DNA of 64,000 nucleotides from Butyrivibrio sp. (GTDB lineage: Bacteria; Bacillota; Clostridia; Lachnospirales; Lachnospiraceae). The DNA lies in the NCBI GenBank assembly GCA_015056495.1, contig SVGC01000004.1:85998-149997 (forward strand). Reading direction: 5' to 3'. Shown here piece by piece: positions 9,012 through 17,265 of this stretch. The translations under genes and the position numbers were made by a program. The notes under the pieces are model-generated. The model saw only the letters and a list, made by a program, of their open reading frames with translations. It ran no database searches and was not told where the DNA came from. The first letter of the stretch is position 1; each line of letters starts with the position of its first letter.

Positions 9012-10202
9012 TTGGAACAATTATGGATTACTTTGCCTGCTATAGCTCCGGATTATTCAGGAGTTTGCTCAGCTATGTTTGATCTTGGCGGTATGAGCAT
9101 AATACATGATGCATCAGGCTGCACAGGCAATTACACAGGATATGATGAACCTCGATGGTACGGATCGGATTCCATGGTCTATTGTTCGGGCCTTCGAGAA
9201 ATCGATGCAGTTCTTGGAAGAGATGACAAGCTTATAGACAACGTACTAAAGACAGCTGAATATAAGGATCCTACCTGTATCAGTGTTATAGGAAGCCCGG
9301 TGCCTATGGTGATCGGTTCTGACATGAGAGGTATAGCTCATGAGATTGAGTGCCTGACAGGACTTCCAGCCTTTGGCTTTTCTACTAATGGACTTGGATT
9401 ATACAACAAGGGAGTTTCTGATGCGATCATCGCTGTGATAAAGAGATTTATCAAGCCTTGCGCAGAAAAACTGGATAAAGGAATAAATGTAATAGGCACC
9501 ACACCTATTGATTTTTCTGCCAATTCCAATGCAGAGGATATATATGATCTGTTAAAAAATGCTGGCTATAAAGTCCTTGGAAAATTAATGATGGGATGCA
9601 GTATCAGCCAGATCGAAAATCTGTCAATGGCACAGGTCAATCTCGTTGTATCTGAGTCAGGATTAAATGCAGCCAGATATCTCTATGAAAAGTATAAGAT
9701 ACCTTACGTTGCAGGTATGTTTACAGGAACTGATAATAGTGAACTGTTGGAACTTATTGAGCTATCAAGGAAAGATGGCCAAAATAGAGTCCTGGGACAA
9801 AATCTTGGAAATGATGCAAGTGAGCCTGCAGTTGATAAGGATGAGAAAAAGGTATTGATCATAGGTGAACAGATCCTTGGAAATAGTATTAGAAGAGCTG
9901 TCGCTAAAAAAGATACAAAGATCAAAATTGTAGTTGGCACTATGACAGGACTTAGAAAGGAACTTGCTAATGAAGGAGACCTTGATATCACAAGTGAAGA
10001 AAAGCTTATTGAAATCATGGATTCAGGCCATTTTTCAAAAATTGTAGGAGATCCTTTATTTGGGGACTTGTTAGATATTGCTAACAATATTAAAATAGTT
10101 GAGGTTCCGCATGTAGCCTTATCAAGTAAATTGTATTGGAATCAGTATATCCATTACATGCAAAAGGAAATGGATGATATCATAGGTCAAATTTTGGCCT
10201 AG
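9012..10202 (+). CDS. NifK-like nitrogenase component 1 subunit
   Basis: This second component-1 subunit has 396 residues. Three cysteines sit where NifK binds its P-cluster: C19 (YSGVCSAM), C37 (HDASGCTGN) and C89 (DPTCISVIG). There is an extra C58. The start is TTG 9012 with AAAGGAG eight bases upstream; the next methionine lacks a ribosome site. It follows the NifD-like gene by 23 bases. Presence of both subunits argues for a heterotetramer, unlike the homodimeric CfbD of F430 biosynthesis. The transporter genes follow after 54 bases. Confidence 0.88.
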   Translation: MEQLWITLPAIAPDYSGVCSAMFDLGGMSIIHDASGCTGNYTGYDEPRWYGSDSMVYCSGLREIDAVLGRDDKLIDNVLKTAEYKDPTCISVIGSPVPMVIGSDMRGIAHEIECLTGLPAFGFSTNGLGLYNKGVSDAIIAVIKRFIKPCAEKLDKGINVIGTTPIDFSANSNAEDIYDLLKNAGYKVLGKLMMGCSISQIENLSMAQVNLVVSESGLNAARYLYEKYKIPYVAGMFTGTDNSELLELIELSRKDGQNRVLGQNLGNDASEPAVDKDEKKVLIIGEQILGNSIRRAVAKKDTKIKIVVGTMTGLRKELANEGDLDITSEEKLIEIMDSGHFSKIVGDPLFGDLLDIANNIKIVEVPHVALSSKLYWNQYIHYMQKEMDDIIGQILA

Positions 10203-10256
10203 GTTAATCAAATAAATAGTAGAAAAGGTATATAACCTTTTCGGGAAGAGGAGAGA

Positions 10257-11441
10257 ATGAAAAATAAAGTATTCAAAAGGCTCGCTGCGTTAGTATGTTC
10301 AGCGATGCTTTTGGGAACTACAGCTTGTGGAAGCACAACTGCGGATACAGCTGCTGATACTGCTTCAAGTGAAGTGGTAGCTTCAACAGAAGCAACTGAA
10401 GAATCTACTTCAGGATCAAGTGAGGAAGAAACAGCCTCAACTGAAAATGCAAGCAGAGTCAACGAAGATGGAACTATCACTATTGTTGATCAGCTTGGAA
10501 AGACTATTGAACTTGATGGAGTGCCTGAAAGAGTTGTAACAACTATCATGCCATTCCCATATATTTTCTATGCAGTAGTAGGAAATAATGACAATCTTGT
10601 AGGATGCAATCCTTCATCAATCGTTGCTTATAACGATAGTGCTCTTAAATACATGTACCCTGAGCTTGCTGATGCATCAACAGATTTTGTTGATACAAGC
10701 TTTGTAGTAAATGTAGAGGAACTCATTAAGCTACAGCCAGATGTAGTATTCCAGTGGAACTACATGGATGATGAGATTAAAAAGATGGAAGATGCCGGAA
10801 TTAAGGTCATTGCTCTTCAGTATGGCTCTATCGAAGATCTTGAGACATGGATCCAGATCATTGCTACTATGATGGGCAAAGAAGAAAGAGGACAGGAACT
10901 GATCCAGTATTTCCATGAAAGCGTTGATGAAGTTGACGCAGCTCTTGCAGACCTTTCTGAAGAGGATTATTCAAATGTACTTATCTTATCAGATGATATG
11001 AAAGTTACAGGAACAGGCTTTTCATCATACTGGCTTGAACACAGTGGAGCTGTAAACCCTGCAGGAGATCTGTCAGGTGAAGCTCTGAACATCAATATGG
11101 AGCAGGTATATGAATGGAACCCTAGCATCATCTATATTGGTAATTTTACAGACCTTCAGCCATCTGACCTGTTGGAAAACAAGCTGGAAGGTGAAGACTG
11201 GTCAGTAGTCGATGCCGTGCAAAATGGCCAGGTATATAAGATACCTATTGGTGGCTACAGATGGGATCCACCGGGAGTTGAAACACCTCTAATGATCAAG
11301 TGGCTTGCCAAGATACAGCATCCTGAAGCATTTGAAGATATGGATATGTATGAAGAAGTCAGAGAATTTTATGAGACAGTTTATGATTTTGAGCTGACTG
11401 ATGAAATGCTTGATGAGATTTTGGGCGATACACAAAATTAA
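10257..11441 (+). CDS. ABC transporter substrate-binding lipoprotein (Fe-siderophore/corrinoid type)
   Basis: This 394-residue lipoprotein delivers substrate to the adjacent permease. A signal peptide with lipobox LGTTAC places the lipidated cysteine near residue 24. A Ser/Thr/Glu-rich linker of about 45 residues precedes a periplasmic-binding-protein class III fold (DQLGKTIELDGVPERVV onward), the TroA/FhuD/BtuF type that binds iron chelates, heme, corrinoids or metals. A good ribosome site (GAAGAGGAGAG) precedes the ATG. Ligand cannot be read from sequence. Position directly behind the NifHDK-like genes suggests the imported compound is the substrate, a cofactor or a metal for that enzyme. 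Confidence 0.88.
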   Translation: MKNKVFKRLAALVCSAMLLGTTACGSTTADTAADTASSEVVASTEATEESTSGSSEEETASTENASRVNEDGTITIVDQLGKTIELDGVPERVVTTIMPFPYIFYAVVGNNDNLVGCNPSSIVAYNDSALKYMYPELADASTDFVDTSFVVNVEELIKLQPDVVFQWNYMDDEIKKMEDAGIKVIALQYGSIEDLETWIQIIATMMGKEERGQELIQYFHESVDEVDAALADLSEEDYSNVLILSDDMKVTGTGFSSYWLEHSGAVNPAGDLSGEALNINMEQVYEWNPSIIYIGNFTDLQPSDLLENKLEGEDWSVVDAVQNGQVYKIPIGGYRWDPPGVETPLMIKWLAKIQHPEAFEDMDMYEEVREFYETVYDFELTDEMLDEILGDTQN

Positions 11442-11466
11442 GCTAACAGATAGGTATTGGACATCA

Positions 11467-12495
11467 ATGAAGAATGAAACTGCGAAAAATATAGATCTGA
11501 TAAAAAGAATCCGATTAAAGCTTCTTGCATTATTACTTATCCTTATAGCTCTGTTTTTTATAGCGCTATGCGTTGGAAGGTATGGCATATCTTTGTCAGA
11601 AGTATTTAGAGCTTTAATATCAGACGATTCTTTGGATCCACTTGTAAAAAATGTTGTTACGCAGGTACGACTTCCAAGAATACTTATGAGTATGATAGTC
11701 GGAGCAGGTCTTGCCTGCTCTGGCGCTTCATATCAGTGTATATTTGGAAATCCACTTGTCAGCCCTGATATTCTTGGTGTATCTGCAGGTGCTGGTTTTG
11801 GAGCAGCACTGGGAATCCTTATATCAGGTAATAGCGTTCTTGTTCAGGGACAGGCATTGTTTTTTGGACTGCTTGCAGTAGCTATTGTACTTGTAATTTC
11901 AAGGGTAAATAAAAAGACAGAGCTATTTATGCTCGTATTATCCGGAGTTATAGTTGGAGCCTTTTTTGAAGCCCTTATATCTCTTATTAAATATGTGGCA
12001 GACCCACAGGATACACTTCCTGCAATAACCGTATGGCTTATGGGATCGCTGGCGTCAGTATCTTACAGTAAAGTTCTGATCGCAGCTTGTACGATCCTTC
12101 CTTGCACCATCATTTTGATGACTCTGAGATGGAAGATGAATCTTTTATCACTTGATGAAGAAGAGGCAATATCCATGGGCGTCAATGTTGAGCTTTTGCG
12201 TATTATCATAATCGTAGTATCTACACTGATGACTGCTGTATCTGTATCTCTATGCGGTATCATCGGATGGATTGGACTGGTAATACCTCATATTGGCAGA
12301 TTTATAGTCGGTGATGATCATAGAGGACTTATTCCGGCCTGTGTCATTGTAGGAGCCGGCTATCTGCTTATAATTGACAGCATAGCTCGTAGCCTTACTG
12401 CTGCAGAGCTGCCACTTTCAATTCTTACAGCAATGATCGGTGCACCATTTTTTGGATTTATGCTTAGAAAGACCCTTGGAGCATCTGCAAAATGA
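11467..12495 (+). CDS. FecCD/BtuC-family ABC permease
   Basis: This 342-residue membrane protein, counted from ATG 11467, has about ten transmembrane helices of the FecCD/BtuC family. Diagnostic stretches are RLPRILMSMIVGAGLACSG, NPLVSPDILGVSAGAGFGA and GLVIPHIGRFIVG. The reading frame stays open upstream, but the earlier methionines lie inside the preceding gene, so 11467 is preferred. It probably forms a homodimer that pairs with the ATPase at 12585 and the lipoprotein at 10257. Confidence 0.9.
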   Translation: MKNETAKNIDLIKRIRLKLLALLLILIALFFIALCVGRYGISLSEVFRALISDDSLDPLVKNVVTQVRLPRILMSMIVGAGLACSGASYQCIFGNPLVSPDILGVSAGAGFGAALGILISGNSVLVQGQALFFGLLAVAIVLVISRVNKKTELFMLVLSGVIVGAFFEALISLIKYVADPQDTLPAITVWLMGSLASVSYSKVLIAACTILPCTIILMTLRWKMNLLSLDEEEAISMGVNVELLRIIIIVVSTLMTAVSVSLCGIIGWIGLVIPHIGRFIVGDDHRGLIPACVIVGAGYLLIIDSIARSLTAAELPLSILTAMIGAPFFGFMLRKTLGASAK

Positions 12496-12512
12496 TTTAA
12501 CTTGAAAACACC

Positions 12513-12558
12513 TTATTGCAAGCCATATACCACTAGCTGGCCTTATGACTTGCAATAA
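12513..12558 (+). promoter_or_regulatory. Intercistronic inverted repeat before the ABC ATPase gene
   Basis: TTATTGCAAG (12513-12522) and CTTGCAATAA (12549-12558) are perfect 10-base arms around 26 bases that contain a smaller GCCA/TGGC pair. No T-run follows. It could be an mRNA stability or processing element, or a regulator site; the sequence does not decide. Confidence 0.4.
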
Positions 12559-12584
12559 TCAGCATATATTTAGAGGAACTTAAC

Positions 12585-13373
12585 ATGAAGCTTGAAGTTG
12601 TAAATGGTAATTTTGGATATAACAATAAGATGATCCTTAAAGATATCAACATTGAAATAGGTGAAGATACTATCATGACTGTACTTGGCCCCAACGGCGT
12701 TGGTAAGACTACCATGCTGAAATGTATCATGGGCTTTTTAAAGTGGAATAGTGGAGAGAACTATCTGGATGGCAGAAAGCTAAGTTCATACACAGACAAG
12801 GAGTTCTGGAAAAAGACCGGGTATGTGCCTCAGGCCAAGAGAGGCGTTTTTTCATACAGATGCATTGATGCAATAGTCATGGGACTTAACTCAAGGCAGA
12901 ACTTTTTTGATATTCCTTCAAAAGAAGATTATGAAAAAGCAGAATCAATAATGGAAATGTTGGGAATCCAGGCTCTGGCAGGTAAGTTCTGCAATGCCAT
13001 AAGCGGCGGCGAACTTCAGATGGTCATGATTGCAAGGGCTCTTATTTCTGAGCCTGAGCTCATCATCCTCGATGAGCCTGAATCAAACCTTGATATGAAA
13101 AATCAGCTCAGGGTAATTAACACTATCGAAAAAATATCAAAAGAGTATCATACCAGTTGCCTGATAAATACTCATTTTCCAGATCATGCCCTGGCCATAT
13201 CTGATACTACATTGATGCTTGGCTATAATAATTTGCAGCTTATGGGAAAAACAGAAGAGATAGTTACAGAAGAGAACATCCAGAAATTCTTTAACGTATG
13301 CTCCAAGATTGTTTCATTCAACATTAGTTCACAGGAGTACAAAACAATCTTTCCATATAAGGTTGCGAAGTAA
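12585..13373 (+). CDS. ABC transporter ATP-binding protein (FecE/BtuD type)
   Basis: This 262-residue ATPase energises the importer. Walker A is GPNGVGKTT (about 35-43), the Q-loop is YVPQ, the signature is ISGGELQM and Walker B is LIILDEPESNLD, followed by the switch histidine in NTHFPDH. The AGAGGA ribosome site lies eight bases upstream. A 90-base gap holding an inverted repeat separates it from the permease. The unit ends with the long palindrome at 13389, which also acts as a terminator. Confidence 0.92.
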   Translation: MKLEVVNGNFGYNNKMILKDINIEIGEDTIMTVLGPNGVGKTTMLKCIMGFLKWNSGENYLDGRKLSSYTDKEFWKKTGYVPQAKRGVFSYRCIDAIVMGLNSRQNFFDIPSKEDYEKAESIMEMLGIQALAGKFCNAISGGELQMVMIARALISEPELIILDEPESNLDMKNQLRVINTIEKISKEYHTSCLINTHFPDHALAISDTTLMLGYNNLQLMGKTEEIVTEENIQKFFNVCSKIVSFNISSQEYKTIFPYKVAK

Positions 13374-13388
13374 AGTAGATAAGAAAAT

Positions 13389-13467
13389 GAGACACTGGGG
13401 ACGTATCAAATTGACTCTTTTTGAAACAAAAACGAGTCTGTTTGCTATGTCCCCAGTGTCTCGTTTT
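13389..13467. repeat. REP-like palindrome and probable terminator
   Basis: GAGACACTGGGGAC (13389-13402) and GTCCCCAGTGTCTC (13449-13462) are perfect 14-base arms followed by GTTTTTC. The inside contains GTATCAAATTGACTC and a smaller GACTC/GAGTC hairpin. The first half matches the palindromes at 22565 and 39380 (core GGGGACGTATCA), so this is a dispersed repeat that also terminates the ABC operon. Confidence 0.75.
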
Positions 13468-13499
13468 TCATATGCAACATTTCTTTTTATATTAATGAC

Positions 13500-13527
13500 T
13501 TGCCTTAAATAAGCAATGTGCTACAAT
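13500..13527 (+). promoter_or_regulatory. Promoter of the first tandem lipoprotein gene
   Basis: TTGCCT (13500-13505), 16 bases, then TACAAT (13522-13527) preceded by TG one base upstream (extended -10). The same arrangement with nearly the same flanks recurs at 14717-14744. Confidence 0.65.
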
Positions 13528-13618
13528 CATATTGTGAGCGAAAAATGTGATTTTATCCATAAAATATGATAGGCTAGCTGCATTTAGCTTATCTTTAGGG
13601 ATAGAAGGGAAAAGTGTT

Positions 13619-14599
13619 ATGAGTAAAAAGAAAATGATTATCGGCTCTATTATCGGAGTATTGGCGCTTGTATATGTGGGATGCGCGAACACTGCTACTG
13701 AAGAACAGGCTGATATTGATACTACAGTAGCCATAGCTGACGCTAATGTAGTCCATAAATCTGCTAAGCCACAAAAGGGTAATGTGGGCTGGCCAAATTC
13801 TGAAGGCGGATATATTCCAAATAATACACACGGTTGGCCTGTTATCAGTGGTTATGTGGGAACCGGCGAGGGGCCTGGCGAAGCTTGGGTCGGCAGTTTC
13901 AATTATCGTGATAATACAGAAGCTGCTAATCACGCAGATGCTGATGATCCTGATAGTAATCAATGGGATTGGGTCGTAATTGTAACAGCTTCGAACGGTG
14001 TCAAAGTTAAATGCTTTGAGTTAACTAATGCAAATGAATATTTAGTCATTAATGATGGATCAGGTAAAGACCTTGAACCAAATAGTCCCTGGATGCAAGC
14101 TCTTAGGGAAATTGAGGCTGGCGGTGATGCTGAAACAATAAACTATTGGAATAGTGGATCAGGGGCAAAACTTCCTGCAACATCAGTTAAAAGAACTTCA
14201 ATTGATCCAAATGAGGCCAGTATCGTAGCTTTCAAACAGACATTTGAGACCCATGCAAAGAAGATTACTGCCGATGCACAGCTTATTACTACTGCAAGTG
14301 GTTTTCAGTTCATTGATGCAAATTACAATACATTTTGGTCAATCACCTATGATGGTTCGGAATGGGTTGTTAGACTTAATTCAAGACCGGCAACAAGGAG
14401 CTGGGAAGCTATGAAGGAAATCCTTCACTATATCAGTCCTGATGGAGATGCTCTATATGAGGCAATCTATGATGATTTTTATGTTGCCAGTTATGATAAT
14501 CCGATTGAGGCATATGACTCTTGGTGGCCTTGCGGAAACTCTCAGATTTATACTCCTGATCTTGGAGAAGCAGGTTATTGTGAGTACTTAATTAAGTAG
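13619..14599 (+). CDS. Lineage-specific lipoprotein, tandem copy 1
   Basis: The protein has 326 residues from ATG 13619, which follows AGAAGGG; the open frame upstream lacks a ribosome site. A lipoprotein signal ends at LVYVGC, lipidating C22. The mature part has no domain I recognise. It shares with the next gene the identical signal region (MSKKK, SIIGV.ALVYVGC, EEQADIDT), a GWP(V/I)ISGY motif, GKDLEPNS.WM, KRTSIDPN, and a C-terminal segment around SPDG..LY..IY.D and SQIY.P. Copy 1 lacks the long Ser/Thr/Glu linker of copy 2. It is probably a cell-surface protein of unknown function. Confidence 0.8.
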   Translation: MSKKKMIIGSIIGVLALVYVGCANTATEEQADIDTTVAIADANVVHKSAKPQKGNVGWPNSEGGYIPNNTHGWPVISGYVGTGEGPGEAWVGSFNYRDNTEAANHADADDPDSNQWDWVVIVTASNGVKVKCFELTNANEYLVINDGSGKDLEPNSPWMQALREIEAGGDAETINYWNSGSGAKLPATSVKRTSIDPNEASIVAFKQTFETHAKKITADAQLITTASGFQFIDANYNTFWSITYDGSEWVVRLNSRPATRSWEAMKEILHYISPDGDALYEAIYDDFYVASYDNPIEAYDSWWPCGNSQIYTPDLGEAGYCEYLIK

Positions 14600-14657
14600 T
14601 GAATGCTTAACATGGAAATAGTGATTACTAAAATCTAAATAAATAGCTGATATGTAT

Positions 14658-14706
14658 AAAAAAGCATTCTAATTAGTCTTTATGCGATTGATTGGAATGC
14701 TTTTTC
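14658..14706 (+). terminator. Terminator between the duplicated lipoprotein genes
   Basis: AAAAAGCATTC and GAATGCTTTTT form the outer stem around a partly paired 25-base interior, ending in a T-run. Confidence 0.8.
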
Positions 14707-14716
14707 TAATAATGAC

Positions 14717-14744
14717 TTGTCTTAACAAAGTCATGTGTTACAAT
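14717..14744 (+). promoter_or_regulatory. Promoter of the second tandem lipoprotein gene
   Basis: TTGTCT (14717-14722), 16 bases, TACAAT (14739-14744) with an extended TG. It is a recognisable duplicate of the promoter at 13500, so the duplication included the regulatory region. Confidence 0.65.
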
Positions 14745-14836
14745 CATTTTGTGAGTAAAAAACGAAATTGCGTCCATGATATATGATAGGTAAAGTGACC
14801 TTTGCCGAATCATAAGAATGGAGAGGGAAATTTGTT

Positions 14837-15991
14837 ATGAGTAAAAAGAAAAAGATCATTAGCTCTATTATCGGAGTTATGGCGCTTGTATATGTAGGAT
14901 GTGGAACTGTTGCTACATCTGAAGAACAGGCTGATATTGATACTATAGTAACAGTTGCTACAGAAGATACAATTGACGATTCTATTGAGGCAAATGAAGA
15001 AGCTACAGATTCTGTTTTGGAGGCTTCAAGTTCCGCATCAACAGAAACAAGCTCTGGAGAAGCAGTTGATGCTGTTGCAGAAACTTCAGTTTTAACAGAT
15101 AGTAGTGAATCGAATACAGACAGTAATGTTGCAGGTGCATCAAGAGATTCGGAAGCAGTTAATACATCTAATTCTACTTCTGGAACTCTTACTGGTAAGA
15201 CTGGACCTAACGGCTGGCCGATAATCAGCGGCTATACAGGCGCTGACGGGAATGGTCCTGGTCTTGCATGGCGAGATGATTATGATTATGCAAATGACGT
15301 AAATATCCAAGGCAATTTCAACGATATTATAGCTTTTACAGCTTCAAATGGTGTAACTATTAAAGTTGTTGTTACTTATAATGGAGATACTCCTATTTAC
15401 TGGCCAATTTCGGATGGTGTAGGGAAAGATCTAGAACCAAATTCAGGTTGGATGAAGGCAAATACTGAAGCCTTATATGGAGCGAATGGTGCATATAATG
15501 AAATAGACTTTTCTGCCAATATAACCGCAACACTTCCAAATACAACATCTAAGAGAACTTCAATTGACCCTAATGATCCACAAGTAGTAACTTATAAGCA
15601 GGCATACGATTTCAAGAGAAGTACTTGTGATGGTGGAACTTATTATCCTCGCCCTGCAGGCACAATTAACGACTCTCTTTTCTTCTTTACTGATGGTGTT
15701 GGTGAGTATGATAAGAAAGCTGTTGCTCTTTGGGAATTCAGATACACAGGTTCTTACTGGTCACTTACTCTTTATCTGAATCCAGCAGAATATCAGTGGA
15801 GCGGTATCAGAGAAATACTTGAATATTTGAGTCCTGATGGTGCAGAACTTTATAATGTTATTTATACTGATTGTTATACAGGTAGCGAAGTTATTCAGGA
15901 ATGGGATACCTGGTGGCAAGTAGGTAGTTCTCAGATTTATCAGCCAAATCCTGATGCGGTTAATCGTATTGTAACTTATTATTTTAAATAA
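14837..15991 (+). CDS. Lineage-specific lipoprotein, tandem copy 2
   Basis: The protein has 384 residues; an AGAGGG ribosome site precedes the ATG. The lipobox LVYVGC lipidates C22. A low-complexity Ser/Thr/Glu/Ala linker (about 35-115) precedes a domain paralogous to copy 1, with NGWPIISGYTG, GVGKDLEPNSGWM, KRTSIDPNDP and SPDGAELYNVIYTDCY. Identity is highest in the signal peptide and scattered in the domain, so the duplication is not recent. Function is unknown; a secreted, membrane-anchored surface role is inferred from the signal. Confidence 0.8.
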   Translation: MSKKKKIISSIIGVMALVYVGCGTVATSEEQADIDTIVTVATEDTIDDSIEANEEATDSVLEASSSASTETSSGEAVDAVAETSVLTDSSESNTDSNVAGASRDSEAVNTSNSTSGTLTGKTGPNGWPIISGYTGADGNGPGLAWRDDYDYANDVNIQGNFNDIIAFTASNGVTIKVVVTYNGDTPIYWPISDGVGKDLEPNSGWMKANTEALYGANGAYNEIDFSANITATLPNTTSKRTSIDPNDPQVVTYKQAYDFKRSTCDGGTYYPRPAGTINDSLFFFTDGVGEYDKKAVALWEFRYTGSYWSLTLYLNPAEYQWSGIREILEYLSPDGAELYNVIYTDCYTGSEVIQEWDTWWQVGSSQIYQPNPDAVNRIVTYYFK

Positions 15992-16061
15992 AGATTGATG
16001 GGGTATAATATAGTTATATGGACTTAAGTAGTTTAAGGCTATAACAGGGGAGGAAATATAT

Positions 16062-16313
16062 ATGAATATAGATAGTATCCCATCCATGAATACTAAAGCA
16101 GAAGCAATTTTTATTAACAATGCTGATGCAGAAATTGCGGAGCAATGTCGTATAAGAGAAGACGCAATAATACATGAGAGAGTTACTAATGAAAGGCTTG
16201 CAGCTCAGGAAGCTAGGATTGATTGCTTGACAAAAGAAAACAATTCACTTGAAGAAGAAAATTCTCGTTTAAAAGATCTATTAGCTAAAAATGGAATAAA
16301 AGCAGAAGATTAA
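16062..16313 (+). CDS. Small coiled-coil protein, function unknown
   Basis: The 83-residue product is acidic and largely helical. Residues 40-80 contain heptad-like ERLAAQEARI..LTKENNSLEEENSRLKDLL, a predicted leucine-zipper-like coiled coil. An excellent AGGGGAGGA ribosome site precedes the ATG, and TATAAT at 16004 may be its own -10 box. It could oligomerise or scaffold a partner, but none is evident. A convergent terminator follows. Confidence 0.65.
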   Translation: MNIDSIPSMNTKAEAIFINNADAEIAEQCRIREDAIIHERVTNERLAAQEARIDCLTKENNSLEEENSRLKDLLAKNGIKAED

Positions 16314-16323
16314 CAGATTCTAA

Positions 16324-16349
16324 AAGAACCACCGGAAAACCGGTGGTTC
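16324..16349. terminator. Bidirectional hairpin between convergent genes
   Basis: AGAACCACCGG and CCGGTGGTTCT form an 11-bp perfect stem with a 4-base loop between the coiled-coil gene and the minus-strand gene ending at 16355. T-runs on either side are weak. Confidence 0.7.
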
Positions 16350-16354
16350 TGATT

Positions 16355-16612
16355 TCATGCGTCAAAATCTACATGATATACTTTGTCGCCATCATGGATA
16401 TCAATAAAGTGAAGATCAAATTCTTTATCCATAACATCCATTTGACCTTCGTAGTAGACGGAGTCCGTCTTCTTGATCATGAAGACGTAGGAGCCGTTTT
16501 CTTTTGAATCTGCCTGATCACTTACCTCATTGTAGAATTCATTACCGTCTATTTCTCCGGGATAACCGGATGCCTTGATTTTTTCTTCAATTAACTGATA
16601 TAACTCTTCCAT
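16355..16612 (-). CDS. Small acidic protein, function unknown
   Basis: The 85-residue acidic protein begins MEELYQLIEEKIKASGYPG and ends in beta-rich segments (YVFMIKKTDSVYYEGQMDV, DLHFIDIHDGDKVYHV). I do not recognise the family. It starts seven bases after folT ends, with a GGAAGG ribosome site, so it is co-transcribed with folT and lies under the same THF riboswitch. That placement hints at a link to folate supply but proves nothing. Confidence 0.65.
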   Translation of the reverse strand: MEELYQLIEEKIKASGYPGEIDGNEFYNEVSDQADSKENGSYVFMIKKTDSVYYEGQMDVMDKEFDLHFIDIHDGDKVYHVDFDA

Positions 16613-16619
16613 GAAAAAT

Positions 16620-17180
16620 TTAACCTTCCATTATCTTTTTTAAAGGATGCTGTATTGCAAGCAGTATCATATATGTGATGATAGTATCCACAGGGAGCAT
16701 GATAGCGTTAGATAATAATCTTGAAGGAAGAAGAGCAATGAATCCTTTTCCATACAGAAGATTAAGCCAGAATGTATTTAATAATACATTGATGAATAAC
16801 TTAACTATCAGCTCGGCAACGAACAATCTTACAATACTTAACTTTTTCTTATAAAGTGCAACGCCATATACAATTCCACCCAGAAAAGCACTAATGGTAA
16901 AACCAGGGAAAAATGGACCATCTGGAGCAATCAGATATTTAATAACATCAAGAGCAGCTCCAAAGATACTGCCAACAGCAGGCCCAAACATAAAATCAAC
17001 TATCTTATTTGGAATAGCTGAAAATCCAATCTTAATGTACGGACCAATCCTGATTGTTGTGACATAGCTTAGGATAATAGCAGCGGCACACAACATACCA
17101 CATAATACGATTACTTTTAGCTTCTGGAATTCGTGTAAGGAACTGATCCAGAGGCTTTTTTGTTTTTCTACTTTTAACAT
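16620..17180 (-). CDS. folT: Folate-family ECF transporter S component
   Basis: This 186-residue membrane S-component binds folate and docks with a shared ECF energising module encoded elsewhere. About five to six hydrophobic helices are seen, with the family segments IRIGPYIKIGFSAIPN, GPAVGSIFGAALDVIKY and GPFFPGFTISAFLGG. I chose ATG 17180 because AAGGAGGTG lies eight bases upstream; the longer frame to 17336 runs through a THF riboswitch and is an artefact. The riboswitch controlling the gene supports the folate assignment. Confidence 0.88.
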   Translation of the reverse strand: MLKVEKQKSLWISSLHEFQKLKVIVLCGMLCAAAIILSYVTTIRIGPYIKIGFSAIPNKIVDFMFGPAVGSIFGAALDVIKYLIAPDGPFFPGFTISAFLGGIVYGVALYKKKLSIVRLFVAELIVKLFINVLLNTFWLNLLYGKGFIALLPSRLLSNAIMLPVDTIITYMILLAIQHPLKKIMEG

Positions 17181-17188
17181 AAAAAGCA

Positions 17189-17231
17189 CCTCCTTCGCAG
17201 CAGTTTCCTTGACTACATAAAGAGGTGCTCT
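17189..17231 (-). promoter_or_regulatory. Riboswitch expression platform: hairpin masking the folT ribosome site
   Basis: On the minus strand, AGCACCTC (about 17222-17229) can pair with GGAGGTGCT, which contains the folT Shine-Dalgarno sequence. A T-run after the right arm could also allow termination. Sequestration of the ribosome site when folate is bound is the usual THF-riboswitch mechanism; here it is inferred from pairing. Confidence 0.65.
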
Positions 17232-17265
17232 AAAAGCAACTACAAACTTGCACACTAAATATGTA

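Noticed and set aside
6960..10202. A true nitrogen-fixing nitrogenase
   Set aside because: Subunits are shorter than NifH/D/K, one P-cluster cysteine is missing in the NifD-like protein, and nifE, nifN and nifB are not in the cluster.
13389..13467. tRNA- or attachment-site-like palindrome
   Set aside because: There is no cloverleaf or CCA-compatible fold, and no integrase is nearby; the shared core with other intergenic palindromes fits a REP-like repeat better.
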